Assembly (NCBI RefSeq): GCF_013368755.1
Contig: NC_049565.1
Coordinates: 434,001-498,000 of the forward strand
Direction of reading: 5' to 3'
From: Talaromyces rugulosus
Taxonomy: Eukaryota > Ascomycota > Eurotiomycetes > Eurotiales > Trichocomaceae
DNA: 64,000 nucleotides
Position 1 is the first letter of the stretch; every line of letters starts with the position of its first letter. Both the position numbers and the translations under genes were made by a program. This document shows positions 33,471 through 45,061 of the stretch, one piece after another. The notes under the pieces were generated by a model. The model was not told the DNA's origin. It saw nothing but the letters and a program-made list of their open reading frames with translations, and searched no databases.

Positions 33471-34308
33471 TGTAGGTAAACAGACATGGGGATGGTTTTA
33501 CTGACCATCCTGCCCCGTCTCCAGTTCAAGTGGATCATAGTAGTAGTGGGAGCTCGAGTGCACCATTAGCGCTTCCGGATGCTAGATATGGCTCTGAAAA
33601 ATATGATTTGCAAGCGGCAGGTGTATGGAAAGGAAGACTTTAATAGTCTTAAGGGATATCAATCGTATTGCCTGGGGTATCGCGCCTCTTTTATGGGCGC
33701 TCATGCTGCTAGAAAACAGCCCCCAAGAGGCTGATATAAATAGGGACGAGGCTGCATTTTGGTGCTGGCAGGATCGTAACCTAGGCGAGGTCTGTGAGGT
33801 TATCCAAGCTGCCAAGACTCCGCTATAAAATCCACACATTGTATAGCCGCAGTCAGGTCCCCGAGTTCCCCGTTCCTCATTTGCTACGAGCATTGTTTAT
33901 TTCTCTTGTTTAACCATAATTATCTGGGGATTCCACTCTGTAAATATCCCAGATTAGGTGACTGACTATGCTAGATCAAATAAAATACAATACCAAAGGG
34001 AATCAGCAGAAGAGAGATAATCGTATACACTCGCCAAAAAGGGAATAGCGCGGAACAGCCCACCGATGGCTGTCAACAACCTAAAAATAACTCCAGCCTC
34101 TGAATTTGCCTGACTCGCAGCTTGCGCCTGGACGTTTCTCAAGACAAGGAGCGCGAATTTCACTGCTTCAAATTCAGAGAAGACGTCCTTTGAAGCACGA
34201 CCACTCAATCCTGTCGCAGTTTTTGTGCCGCTCCATCGATGACGCCCAGGTCCTGATTCAAGCTGACCCCGTTTCGACCGCCATGCCCCCGTCGGACTGC
34301 CCATAAAC
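33471..34308. other. intergenic
   Basis: 840 bp separating the divergent membrane-protein relic and the Arl3-like gene. Short open frames on both strands have no domain support. Confidence 0.5.
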
Positions 34309-35115
34309 ATGTACCATCTCGCCAAGTCACTCTATCTACATGCCACAAGCAAGGAGGGTTAGTTTTCTTTGCTCTCCAATATTCCCCCGACCATGCGATG
34401 CGACGCGCATAGGCATTGCATCCATCTACCAAAATTCATAGCTAATCAAATCGCGCGGTAAACAGAATATTCGGTGCTCCTTCTCGGCCTAGACAACGCC
34501 GGCAAAACGACGCTGCTTTCGCAAATAAAAGCTATATACCAACCAGCTGCTGATGGCGCCCCATCGCCCAATGTCGGTCGCACAGTCCCGACGGTCGGCC
34601 AAAATGTGGCCACTATTCCGCTAAACGACATGTACTTGAAGATCTGGGATGTTGGTGGACAAACTACCATGCGAGGGCTGTGGCAAAGCTATTACGCCAG
34701 TTGCCATGCCATCATATTTGTCGTCGACAGCACTGATGTCGGCGGAGGATTGGACGACTTCTCATCGGGAGCCACTCTGTCCAGCACAGACAGTGACAAT
34801 GTCACTAGCCCACAGCACGGCCGATTAGGCGAGTGCAAGCAAGTCTTGGAGTCGGTGCTCCAAAACGCAGATGTGGCCGGCGTGCCGATTTTGGTGCTTG
34901 CAAATAAGCAGGACCGCGAGGATTGCGTCGAGGTTGTTCGAATCAAGGAAGGCTTCGTTCGACAGGTCTTTGAAGGCGAAAAGGGCGCGGGAGTACGCGA
35001 TAGTCGTGTGCTTCCTGTTAGTGCCTTGCTTGGGACAGGAGTGCCCGAAGCCGTCGAATGGGTTCAAAGTCGAGTGAAATGGAACAAAGAGGGCCGGCCG
35101 CCACTGATGCGATAA
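34309..35115 (+). CDS. arl3: ARF-like small GTPase, Arl3/ARFRP1 type
   Basis: Golgi-associated GTPase of 232 aa, exons 34309-34357 and 34466-35115. The first exon is only 49 nt and encodes MYHLAKSLYLHAT. This N-terminus lacks the Gly2 of myristoylated ARFs and suits N-acetyl-Met-directed Golgi targeting in yeast Arl3 and mammalian ARFRP1. GTP motifs: GLDNAGKT at 24-31, WDVGGQ near 76, NKQD near 162, and SAL near 190. Compared with ARF there is a Ser/Asp/Gly-rich insertion of some 25 residues (about 98-122), as I recall for fungal members. In yeast Arl3 recruits Arl1 to the trans-Golgi. Confidence 0.93.
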
Positions 35116-35828
35116 TCTTGAGCATTACAGAACAGGCATTTTTCGTACTGGACTTTCTTCTTTTGCCGATTTTTTGACCCTCTATCGATCTTAATCTTTG
35201 ATTTAGACGTGATGACACGTTGCTGAGATACCATTGTTTCTTTTTTGTTGCTGTTTATAGATGAAGACGCATGCGAGTCTGCATATGGCATTGGATCTAG
35301 CCATTTTAACGAAAATACTATTATATTATAGTTGGAACATTTAATTTAAGTTGTGGAGAAACTATTATAGAGTGGCAATGTTTAAGTAAACTCAATACAG
35401 AACGTTGAAGCTGCTATACCAGATTCTATACATAGTATTGACATCACCAGCGTATATATCACAACAGATAGAATAAAAATACTCGAAAGAAGGAAATACA
35501 AAACAAAACTGGATAACAAGGAAAATAATGCTAATCCAACTCCATCTGGTGTGTTGTGTCAATGAGATCACCAATGTTATCTCAGTTTGACGTCACAGCA
35601 CCATAACCAACTTCCTGGCCATCTGTCCATGATACTTCTTGTCATGACCTTAATAGTACAGATTATTATTTAAAGGGCACCGAGGAGCAATCAAGTGAAA
35701 GGTCTTGTTTTCCTTTTGTACAAAATTCCAATAAGAATATCTCAAGTCTTCCATTTCGGGATACCCTACATCAAAAGTCACAACGCCACGCAGTTTCTTT
35801 AAAAGATACAATTTACAAGTGTTTAGAA
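35116..35828. other. intergenic
   Basis: About 710 bp, AT-rich. No supported gene. It includes the promoter of the small hydrophilic protein. Confidence 0.5.
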
Positions 35829-36358
35829 ATGGCCGCACAAAACGATCAAACTCCCAGCGCTGTTGGCCATGGTCCTTTCCATCCTGCTCCTCCTCATGAG
35901 ACCGGCAAAGATGAGAAATGGGTATGTTTTCGAGCTCCTCGAGTCCAACCATTCTTAATGACTCTATACTGACCTTTATTCAGCACAAACCCGGTGTGCA
36001 GGCTTCTGAATATGACCGTGCCCCCGAATTTCACGCCCAACCACTTCCTCCTGGGACTGCCCCTTCTGGAAGTTCCTACCAGCCAAATCCCATCCACGAG
36101 ATTCCCGGTCAAGCCAACAATGACAATGTTCTCCGTGCTCATGGCAAGGAGAGCACTTTCACCACCCCTCTTAGTACATTTCCTGGTGCCACGTCCGGCG
36201 ACGTCAATAAGGGATGGGGCAAGCCTATGAATGGACAGACCAGCAACGAGCTCCGTCATGAGGGCGAGCATCACCGCAAGCATCACGGATCTGGGTTCGA
36301 GGGCGTGGGTGCCACCGGCCCTCCCAAGCACACTGATGCCTCCATCAGTAATCCCTAG
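35829..36358 (+). CDS. small hydrophilic fungal protein of unknown function
   Basis: 155 aa from exons 35829-35921 and 35984-36358 (62-nt phase-0 intron). The product is rich in Pro, His, Gly and Asn and has no signal peptide or membrane helix. Conserved-looking segments are KESTFTTPLSTFPGATSGDV and NKGWGKPMNGQTSNELRHEG, followed by a His-rich patch (GEHHRKHHG). Composition suggests an intrinsically disordered, heat-soluble protein such as those induced in stress or conidiation, but I recognise no named family. The intron placement and open second exon support a real gene. Confidence 0.7.
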
Positions 36359-36719
36359 ACATTTGACACTCGTCCAACTCTTATCTAGCGAGGTCTATTG
36401 CGAGGATACTCCAGTAGACAACATGAACAACAAAAAAATTGACTGGCTGCCGAGAAAATGATTCCATGAGTTGACATCAGTGTGGTGAATCGAACTCTGA
36501 AACAAAAACAATGCCCTGTACTATTATTATTCACAAGTGTAATTATTTCGAGGCATTTCACATGCATTATACAAAGTTTCTAGTCATGAGAAAATGAACC
36601 ACAATTTCATTAAATGCCAACACGAAAATCTGGGATAAGATATCTTATAATATAATGGTAATAGAACTCTCACAAAGGGGTATCACAGTAGAAAACAAGT
36701 AGAAACGATAGCACGGACA
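36359..36719. other. convergent intergenic region
   Basis: 360 bp between the 3' ends of the hydrophilic-protein gene and gpi3. AT-rich; nothing further seen. Confidence 0.5.
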
Positions 36720-38417
36720 TCAAGAAATTGCACGAAGACGGTCTCTCGTACTTCGTGTCATGTTGCCTTTCATCGCAGCTGCAGCATCCGGATGCGGGAC
36801 TGGCTTTTTAGGCCAGCTTCGAGCAATATCAATATTTGCTCGTGGCCACAGCATTTCCAAGAAGACATATATTAGATAATCAATCACAACACACATGCAA
36901 AACAGCTTTCCAGCCCAGACGCCGCAGCCGTAGTATCGTTTCAACCGGTCTATGAGGGCAAAGCTGCGCATACGACCACGGACCACGTCCCACCCAGCAT
37001 CCGGATAGTGTCCATAAAATTCAAGCTCGCTGATCGCACCGGATATTCCATTGTAAACCCGCTCTGTCCGTCGAGCTACATCCGTCCACGAGTACATCAT
37101 CTTGACTTGATCATGGAATCGTTCCGTGCGTACCTTGTTCGACCGAAGTGCTGCGATTGCTTTTCCAGTAGCCAAAACGATATCGTCTTCCTCGGGTTTG
37201 GCAAATGCTGTCATGTGCTGGGGAAGCACCTCGGGGATTCCACCAACCCGAGTGCATACGACATAGAGACCACAGCTTGCAGCCTCCACTATGACCGTCC
37301 CGAACGCTTCCGTAAGGCTTGGGTGGAGGTAGATGTGACCTTTAACCATAACGTCTCGTACTTCTTCATGACGTACAGGGCCTAGCATCTCCACCTTGTC
37401 TTGCAACATGTTCCTTTCAATCATTTGCTCCAAGTCGATTGCTTTTGGGCCAGAGCCACCCACTATGAATCGTACATTTGGGTTAGACTCCAAGATCCGA
37501 GGGATTGCGGCAATAAGCAAATCAACCCCTTTGTTATAGAAAAGTCGTGAAATCACTACTATTGTGATTGTGTCGTTCGGACCAATAACTTGCGGAGGAG
37601 GTCGTGACTCTCTGCCGGAACTATTTTCGATAGATGGATATGAAAGAGGACGAAAGTTTTCCGCAACAACAGCGTTAGGTATGACGGATACCATAAGGGG
37701 GTCTAAGGAGGCTCGCAGGACTGTGTTTTCCTTGCTGTTCTGAAATCAGTATGTTTCATCCAATGAGGGATTCAGGTTCATATACCAGGTATGGCTAACA
37801 CAAATAACATGGTCGACATCGCTCAGAATGAATTTGAGTAACTTGTTGGTTAAGATGGACCCCATATCGGCGAATCCGATCAAGGAATGGTCCGTCAACA
37901 CCGTTCGCAAGCCCATGGTGCGCGCGTGCAAGATTCCTTCACAACATAAAGTGCTCAAGCTGGCGTGTCCATGGACAATCTGGATCTGTTCTCGAATGAT
38001 AATATTCCGGAAGATTGGGAAGAACGAAAAGACGGTCGGCATTGATGATTCGCGATAGATGACGAAAAAAGGGACATGGTAGACCTTGAGGCCATTGGTG
38101 AGATACCGGACTCCGGTTCGGTCGTCGTAGGCATGCGTGATGATGATTACTTTGTGGCCACGGTCGATGAGTTTCTATTCGACCTGTTGTTAGGTCGCAT
38201 CTGTTAAGGCAATAGTGATTCACGTACCGTCGATAATTGGTATATATGACTTTCAACGCCACCTACATGGCGATTAGCCTTTTATTCATAATCTCTGCAT
38301 GGCTATAGGTGAATTACCTGGTTGGGGAAAGAAGAAGTCGCAAACCATACTGTTCTCCTGTTAGTTGCCTGGTCCGTGGGAGCTCCGTTGAATTACGTAC
38401 GCAATGTTGTAAGGCAT
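36720..38417 (-). CDS. gpi3: GPI-GlcNAc transferase catalytic subunit (PIG-A/Gpi3)
   Basis: Catalyses the first step of GPI-anchor synthesis, transfer of GlcNAc from UDP-GlcNAc to phosphatidylinositol on the cytosolic ER face. Five exons on the minus strand: 38417-38401, 38349-38318, 38262-38228, 38174-37786 and 37734-36720, giving 495 aa. The first three exons are 17, 32 and 35 nt. The joined start reads [18 protein letters not shown], the PIG-A hallmark. Then come [54 protein letters not shown] and the GT4 EX7E motif [14 protein letters not shown] near residue 300. A C-terminal membrane helix (about 430-455) is present. At the fourth intron only the second AACAG acceptor keeps the frame (Cys-Lys-Glu-Asn). 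It is divergent from dbp6. Confidence 0.95.
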
Positions 38418-38858
38418 TTTTGCGGTATTCGGTGATCTGGCTCGCTCGTATGGAGCGCGTCAGATGAGGCACTCAATTCTCCATGTCAAGAATCGTCGAG
38501 ACTATATCATCGGTTGTCGCCGTTCGTCTGTGTCCGAACTCCTTGTTTGTGGTCGATGGCGGTCTCGATCGTTTGGCAGGCGGCGCCGAGGGCGGTGAGT
38601 ATATTGTCGGCAGTATAGCAAATAATTTTTGTCGCGTCCCCGCGGAGCCTCCAAATGCGAAAACGACGAAAAACCCGGAGTGACGCCAACCCAGTTTAAA
38701 ACCTGAAGATATAATTGGTGGCTCCTCATTTATCGGCTATTTTGTTCCAGGGGCAGTTTTTATTCACGCCCATTTAGCGTTTTGTTTGCCTGGTACAGCT
38801 CTTTATCCGCCTACCGCTTCCGTACATTCCACTGGGTGCTGCCTACTTCTGTTTCACC
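38418..38858. promoter_or_regulatory. shared divergent promoter of gpi3 and dbp6
   Basis: 441 bp between the starts of gpi3 (minus) and dbp6 (plus). It contains no supported gene and is presumably a bidirectional promoter of two essential-type genes. Confidence 0.55.
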
Positions 38859-41579
38859 ATGGCCAAAAAAGCCAAAATCCCCAGCGAAGTGTCTAATAAT
38901 GCAGACTCGCCAGCAAAGAAGAGACAACGTGACGCTGCGGCCCCGGATGCTCCATCGCCCTCTTCGACCAGTCCTGTTTCGAGGCCCAAGAAGCGAAAGA
39001 GGGAAAAGGCTGAATCCGCTGCCACGACGCCTCGCAAAAATGAAAACCCGGAAGGATTGCAGTCGCCCGAAATCGATAGCCAAGATAATCATTCGAAAAG
39101 TCAAACTAAGAAGAAAAGTGCTTCATCGGCGGATCGTAGCAGTCCAACGACAGACGCCAAGGATACTGGGACGAAAAAATCGAAAAAGCGCAGAAGTCTC
39201 TCGCCTGTTGAATCCTCTACGGGCACTCCATCTTTGAAGGCTGGCTCTGAGAAATCCAGGTCAAAAATTCTGGATGTCGATGAACATGATGAACACCATT
39301 CTAGTACGCCGAAGAAGAAGAAGAAGAAGCGAAATACGCCAAAAGATGCAGCGAGCCCGTCATCTGACGAGGAAGACACAAACGAAAAATATCACAGCAG
39401 AAGGAGCAAGAATAAAGAAGCAAGCGATGATACTTCAACCCCCAGTCGCAAGCGCAAGCACCAACAAACTCAGGGACGGAAGCTAGAAGATGACGATCCC
39501 ACCACTAAGCATTCTAAAATCATGAAGAAGTTTGAAAAGTCAACAAAGGGGAATAAACCCAATGAAGAAGATGCAGATCAGACGAACGACAGCGAGAAAG
39601 AACTAGATGAAACCACAGCAGTTGTTGCCAAAGGTTTGGAGCCGCTTCCCCAGCCACAACCTGCTCCAGAAAAGGGCGAAAAGCCTACTTATTCTACAAT
39701 GCCCAATTGGATCACCACGCCGATTACAAAGTCGCCATACGAGAAGAAAGACGACCAGCTCATTGATTTCAGTAGCTTGAACCTCGATAAAGGAATCGTT
39801 TCCAAGCTCGAGAAGCACGGATACAAAGAGGCAACCGCCGTCCAGGCAACTGTAATACCGCTTCTGATTAACCGGGCCCATCGTCACTACGGCGACCTAT
39901 GTGTATCCGCTTCCACTGGATCTGGCAAAACTCTGTCGTACGTTCTTCCGATGGATCAGTCTCTCGAGCGAGAGCCACTTGCCAGACTTCGCGGACTCAT
40001 TGTGGTCCCAACCCGAGAACTAGTCAAACAAGCTCGAGAATCATTTGAAGCGTGTGGCAGCAATCTACGAATTGGAACTGCTGTTGGCAACGTTGCCTTG
40101 AAAGATGAACAGCAAAAACTCATCCGATGGGACCAGGTGTACAACCCTGAGAATTACATCGCAAATCAGCAACGAGCATTTACAGGTAGTGATTGGGATA
40201 ATTTCGACCTCTTGAAATATAAGGACGAGGTCAACCGTTCTAGCTCTTCCTTGTCTCAGTACATCCAAATGCCACAGCCTAATGTTGACGTCCTTATTAC
40301 TACACCTGGTCGCTTAGTTGACCATATTCGTCAAACCGAGGGGTTCAGTCTACGACATTTACAATGGCTGGTGATTGATGAAGCTGATCGTCTGCTTAAT
40401 GAAAGTTTTCAAGAATGGGTTAGTGTGCTCATGACCGAGTTGGACAAGGCGAAGACTGTCAACCTGGGCGGACCAGTTATGGACAACATCGGCCATCCTC
40501 TGAGGTCTTCGAGTCCTAGAAAGGTTATCCTGAGTGCGACGTTGACAAATGATATCACCAAATTAAACTCTCTTCGCCTCGACAACCCCAAACTGGTGGC
40601 TATTGGCTTGGAGGGAGCCGAGTCCACGGAAGTGGCCAAAGAGAGTGAGCAGTTTGTTCTGCCCTTGTCTTTGGAAGAACATTATTTACCTGTCGATGAT
40701 GGGTCTGAGAAGCCTGTTCACCTGATGAGGTTGATTCTTCAAGAGATCAACAGGACCACGTGGGGTTCCATTGCGACTCCAGCTTACAAACTGGAAACTG
40801 GGAACAAACACGAATCAAGCGATGAAGATACGTCTTCAGACGATACTAGCTCGTCGGGCAGCGACACTAGCGACAGCGACAGCGACAGCGAGAGTGAGAG
40901 TGAGAGTGATTCTAGTTCCGACGCTACATCGAGCTCTGGCAGCAGTTCTGGCAGCAGTTCTGACAGCAGTTCTGACAGCAGCTCTGACGAATCCGAGTCG
41001 GAATCCGAGTCCGAGTCCGACTCTAGCTCTGAAGAAACTTCTGTTGACGAACCCTTAGTCCAGTCAACCAAACCAAGCAAAGTCGATACCAAATCCGTGC
41101 TCATCTTCACCAAGTCCACCGAGTCTGCGGCTCGATTATCCCTCCTCCTTGGCCTTATGAACCCGTCTCTAAAGGAGAAAATTGGCACCATCGTCAAGTC
41201 GAACAACTCTTCTTCATCCCGTAAGACTCTCAAAGACTACCGTGCTGGCAAAGTCAAAATCATCGTGGCGACGGACCGTGCGTCTCGCGGAATAGACTTG
41301 GTCGACCTCGGTGCGGTAATCAATTACGACATTCCTACTAGCATCACAACTTATGTCCATCGCATTGGCCGTACTGCACGTGCAGGCAAGACTGGGCATG
41401 CATGGACGCTCGTTGAGCACCGTGAAGGTTTATGGTTCCAGAAAGTCATTGTCAAGAGCCAGAATGTGGTTCGCTCCGGGAAAGTTATGAAGTACACCAC
41501 CGCGAAGAAGAACACCAAGGCAATGCGAAAAGAATTCTCAGCTGCTCTGGAGAAACTGGAAAAGGCTGTAAAGGGATAA
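38859..41579 (+). CDS. dbp6: DEAD-box RNA helicase Dbp6 (DDX51-like)
   Basis: Nucleolar ATP-dependent RNA helicase needed for early 60S ribosome assembly, 906 aa, no intron. The N-terminal 270 residues are a Lys/Ser/Glu-rich low-complexity region with several KKxK nuclear or nucleolar signals. The helicase core has ASTGSGKTLSY (motif I) near 350, VPTREL (Ia), TTPGRLVDH (Ib), VIDEADRLL (II) near 506, SATLT (III), LIFTKSTESAARL (IV), ATDRASRGID (V) and HRIGRTARAGKTG (VI) near 834. Between the two RecA lobes lies an acidic Ser/Asp/Glu repeat (40813-41043, about residues 652-728). The Dbp6 type is indicated by the long lobe-1 insertions and the FxPLSLEEHY segment. Confidence 0.95.
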   Translation: MAKKAKIPSEVSNNADSPAKKRQRDAAAPDAPSPSSTSPVSRPKKRKREKAESAATTPRKNENPEGLQSPEIDSQDNHSKSQTKKKSASSADRSSPTTDAKDTGTKKSKKRRSLSPVESSTGTPSLKAGSEKSRSKILDVDEHDEHHSSTPKKKKKKRNTPKDAASPSSDEEDTNEKYHSRRSKNKEASDDTSTPSRKRKHQQTQGRKLEDDDPTTKHSKIMKKFEKSTKGNKPNEEDADQTNDSEKELDETTAVVAKGLEPLPQPQPAPEKGEKPTYSTMPNWITTPITKSPYEKKDDQLIDFSSLNLDKGIVSKLEKHGYKEATAVQATVIPLLINRAHRHYGDLCVSASTGSGKTLSYVLPMDQSLEREPLARLRGLIVVPTRELVKQARESFEACGSNLRIGTAVGNVALKDEQQKLIRWDQVYNPENYIANQQRAFTGSDWDNFDLLKYKDEVNRSSSSLSQYIQMPQPNVDVLITTPGRLVDHIRQTEGFSLRHLQWLVIDEADRLLNESFQEWVSVLMTELDKAKTVNLGGPVMDNIGHPLRSSSPRKVILSATLTNDITKLNSLRLDNPKLVAIGLEGAESTEVAKESEQFVLPLSLEEHYLPVDDGSEKPVHLMRLILQEINRTTWGSIATPAYKLETGNKHESSDEDTSSDDTSSSGSDTSDSDSDSESESESDSSSDATSSSGSSSGSSSDSSSDSSSDESESESESESDSSSEETSVDEPLVQSTKPSKVDTKSVLIFTKSTESAARLSLLLGLMNPSLKEKIGTIVKSNNSSSSRKTLKDYRAGKVKIIVATDRASRGIDLVDLGAVINYDIPTSITTYVHRIGRTARAGKTGHAWTLVEHREGLWFQKVIVKSQNVVRSGKVMKYTTAKKNTKAMRKEFSAALEKLEKAVKG
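40813..41043 (+). repeat. acidic serine repeat inside Dbp6
   Basis: About 77 codons dominated by Ser, Asp and Glu, coded by repeated GACAGC, GAGAGT, TCTGACAGCAGT and GAATCCGAGTCC units. It keeps the reading frame and inserts between the helicase lobes. Such tracts are typical casein-kinase-2 targets in nucleolar proteins. Its nucleotide periodicity makes it a likely site of length variation. Confidence 0.85.
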
Positions 41580-42762
41580 ATTTCTTAATCTGCACTGCAG
41601 TGTATTTTCAGCTGGGACTTGTTTATTAATATTTAGACCATAAACAACGATTTCATTATGAAAACAACAGTCATCCTTTCCATCCGCTGAATACTTTTGT
41701 CCATTCCACTTTTCTATGCATAGATGAAATTCAATAGACCAAAGAGAAATGTCGCTTTACAGTAATTGGGTTGATGAAATACTGTTTGATTGATTGGTCA
41801 CGTGGGCCATTTGCCCTAAACAAAAAGTCAAAATACGATGACCAGGAAACCAACAGAACATGTTGATTCAAAGTTCCGGGGATTTTTAAAGTATCTGTCA
41901 TCATGTGGACCTGTTTAGAAACATCGCCGATCGCACCTCCACAGTTATGTTCTAGAAGCGAAGCTGGGCAAAGCCCGGCGTGGTTCGTCAAGATATCCAC
42001 AGATGAGGCAATTGTTGTACGTATTTTGGCGAGACGCCATTACCGCCGTAGCCTATTATCTCTCTAATTAGCACCAGTAAGCTTTGGGAAAGTAAGACTC
42101 GTCCTTGGGATAGCTGACGGAGCGCTAGCGATCAATTTTGAATTGTTTGTTTGTTTGATGGATTGGAACGGCTATATCAACATTGAAGTATGCTAGGGCA
42201 TAACTATCTAAATATAACGGTGCATTTGTACATGAATCTACGCTCCAGATGCATTATTAAAGTACGTAAGATGCATTAGCTCTTGGTATTATTACATGTA
42301 CATGTAATAGCCTGCTGCACAGCACCAATTTGGGATCGCTCTTGGCATGCCGCTTACAGATGATATGATTGCGGAGACAAGTGTTGTCACAACATGCAGC
42401 CAATGATAAGTAACACTCCACGTGGGATTCAAGATAGTACTATTCCACGGCGAGCAGTGATCTGACCGTATCGCTGCTGCAATTGTGTTTGTTCGTATCC
42501 GAAGCCACATGGATCGCGCCATTGTATGCGGGAATGAGCAACACTAGCCGTCGTGACAGGGTGCGAGTGCGACATGGGGGAGATCAAAGCTCATGATTTG
42601 TAGCGTCCGCATTTTATAAGCTTGATCCCACCCGTGTTACTCGGCTATATTCTCTGCTGAGAATTCAGATGCTGTTCTGCGACTTTGGAAGCTTGGGTTC
42701 TTCGCCTTTTTCCAGTCTTTCTTCCCTCTACATGCCAATCCAGCCGGAAAAAAACAGCCGAA
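41580..42762. other. intergenic
   Basis: 1.2 kb between dbp6 and the Mup1-like permease. An exact 18-nt palindrome, ATTACATGTACATGTAAT, lies at 42291-42308. No gene is supported. Confidence 0.5.
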
Positions 42763-44918
42763 ATGGGTATCTCTTTCTGGTCAGATAAGGAAAAGGGTGC
42801 CGACCCTCAAGTCCATGCAGCCACGAGCTCGCAGGAGAGTGTCATTCAGTATGGCGATATCAAATACACGGCCGCAGAGGGAGCCAACTCTTCGCGCCCA
42901 ACGTATCAGGATGCGGCCGGTGCGCCGGTGGAAACGAGCTCGCCCTTGGGATATTCAGTTAGCTTTTGGGTGAGCTTGACCCTGAATATCAATCAGATGG
43001 TTGGAACCGGTATATTTTCAACGCGTGAGTCCAGCCTGCTTTGTTTTACGTGGTCAAACGGATGTGATATTAACGGAGGCATAGCGGCCAGTATCCTTAA
43101 GGGAGTTGGCTCGGTCGGCCTGACCATGATATACTGGTTTATAGGATACTTGCTCTCGCAGAGTGTACTGGCAGTGTACCTCGAGCTTGCTTCGTATTTC
43201 CCAAGTCGCTCCGGATCTGAAGTCGTATACCTCGAACAAGCATATCCGAAACCGCGATATTTCTTTCCGACCATTTTCGCGATCAAACATGTTATTTTCT
43301 CGTTTGGGAGTAGCAATGCGATTGTCCTGGCCGAATATTTGTTTGGACTCGCGGACTCGTCCTACACAGATTGGCAGCTGAAAGGTGTGGCCATTGCTGG
43401 ATACACGGTTGCATTGATAGGTATTTTCTGCCGCTCGGACTGGACAATATTGAAAGGAACTAATGATCGACCCAGTCGTGAGCATAAATACCAAATGGTC
43501 ACTACGAATCGTCGTGGCGTTTGGCTTTATCAAGATTGCGACATTGCTATTGTACGTTGCGTTGCACCTTTTACCAGTTGACACATTTTGCGAATACCAT
43601 CCACTAACCGAACCAGAATTTCCATAGCAGGCTTGGTTATCCTTGGAGGACATACAAGAATACCAGACCCCAACATCAACTGGCGCAACGCCTGGGAAGG
43701 CTCATCATCGGCATCGGCATATGGTGCCACAAATGCCATGGTCAAAATCATCTTCTCGTACTCGGGCTATGTGAATGCGTTTGGTCTTGTCAACGAGATT
43801 CAGGTTTGAATTCCATTGAGATAATACCACTGTACTAAGTTAATGAGAGAATAATAGAATCCCATCAAAACCCTTCGGTGGAGCGCGCCGTTCTCTCTGA
43901 TCCTCGTGACCGTCCTGTACATCCTGGTCAACGTGGCGTATTTCTCAGCAGCATCGCGAGAAGAAATACTCAACTCGAAACAGATTGCCGCTGGTCTGTT
44001 TTTTCAGAAATTATTTGGTGCTGGCAGCGGTGCATCGCGCGCGTTAAATGTTCTTATTTGCATCAGTGCATTTGGCAATTTGATTGCTGTCATGATCAAT
44101 ACCTCGCGACTTCTTCGTGAGACTGGGAGGTCAGTAGAGAACACGTTTCTCGGCCACATCCAGAATTGAAGGCTAATGGTTTTTCTTTAGACAAGGTGTC
44201 CTCCCCTGGACACGGTTCTGGACTTATACCAAACCTCTTGGGACACCTCTTGGGCCGTATGTGTTCCAGTGGCTTATAACATTGCTTATGATTGTCGCTC
44301 CTCCAGCCGGAGACGCATTTAACTTTGGTACACACCTACACCATGACAATAGCTCAGAGCCATGACTAACAAAACTACAGTCGTCGATCTTTCCACTTAT
44401 CCAGCAAACATCTTCAACTTCCTCCTGATGGTCGGCCTAATTCTTGTGCGGCGACAGCGCGGTCGAGTCAACTTGCCGAGATCGGAATACCGAGCTTGGA
44501 ATCTTGCAATTGGATTTTCCGTTCTAACGTACCTCTACATGTTGGTTGCGCCGTGGTATCCACCTACCACTGGCGCCAACGGGGGAGACGTGAGTTTTTG
44601 GTATGGGACATATCTAGTTGTTGGCGTTGGGCTGTAAGTTCTTCTTCTTTCCCTTTTCCTATCGATATGGAATCTAACGAGAGAATAATGAAAAAAAGTC
44701 TTGTCCTGTGTGGTATTTATTACTATTTATGGGTCAGCGTCCTCCCCAACTGGAAGGGATACGAGCTTCGACAGACCGTCCTCGAGTTCGACAATGGGTC
44801 GGTCTCGCACAAACTGGTCAAAGTACCAAAGTCCGAACTGGCACAGTGGGACGAGGATCACGATGCAGTTGGACATTTACGGCGTCGAATTGTACACGAT
44901 TCTGCGGATTCTGCGTAG
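42763..44918 (+). CDS. Mup1-like amino-acid permease (APC superfamily), eight exons
   Basis: Plasma-membrane permease of 580 aa. Exons: 42763-43024, 43085-43420, 43476-43551, 43617-43803, 43858-44129, 44191-44327, 44381-44633 and 44699-44918; every junction is GT-AG and in phase. The start MGISFWSDKEKG follows a non-ATG open stretch. TM1 reads SFWVSLTLNINQMVGTGIF and continues STPASILKGVGSVG only after the first intron is removed; GTGIFSTP is the APC substrate-binding loop. Other landmarks are YGATNAMVKIIFSYSGYVNAFGLVNEIQNP and NVAYFSAASREEI. These fit the fungal high-affinity methionine permease (Mup1) group. Such permeases are endocytosed via N-terminal ubiquitination in yeast. Substrate assignment is by family only. 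Confidence 0.9.
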
Positions 44919-45061
44919 TAGGCTAAGAGGTAAATTTTTCGCTACTGACAGGAATAATCTATTTTTTTTTTCTGTAGATAAGTGTGCGTAGCTAATGAAA
45001 TAGACGCTTAAATAACCCACTATACACTATATATAAGAAGAAAAATGTCTAAGTAACTCTA

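Noticed and set aside
36470..36500. tRNA B-box-like string (reverse of GAATCGAACTC)
   Set aside because: No A box, acceptor stem or cloverleaf can be drawn around it.
37735..37785. Stop codon in gpi3 if the first CAG acceptor of the fourth intron is used
   Set aside because: That acceptor would create TGA. The next AACAG, five bases on, gives Cys-Lys-Glu-Asn as expected for PIG-A, so the gene is intact.
40784..41233. 149-codon open frame on the minus strand opposite dbp6
   Set aside because: It is a shadow of the repetitive acidic Ser/Asp/Glu codons and shows only the reverse-complement repeats.
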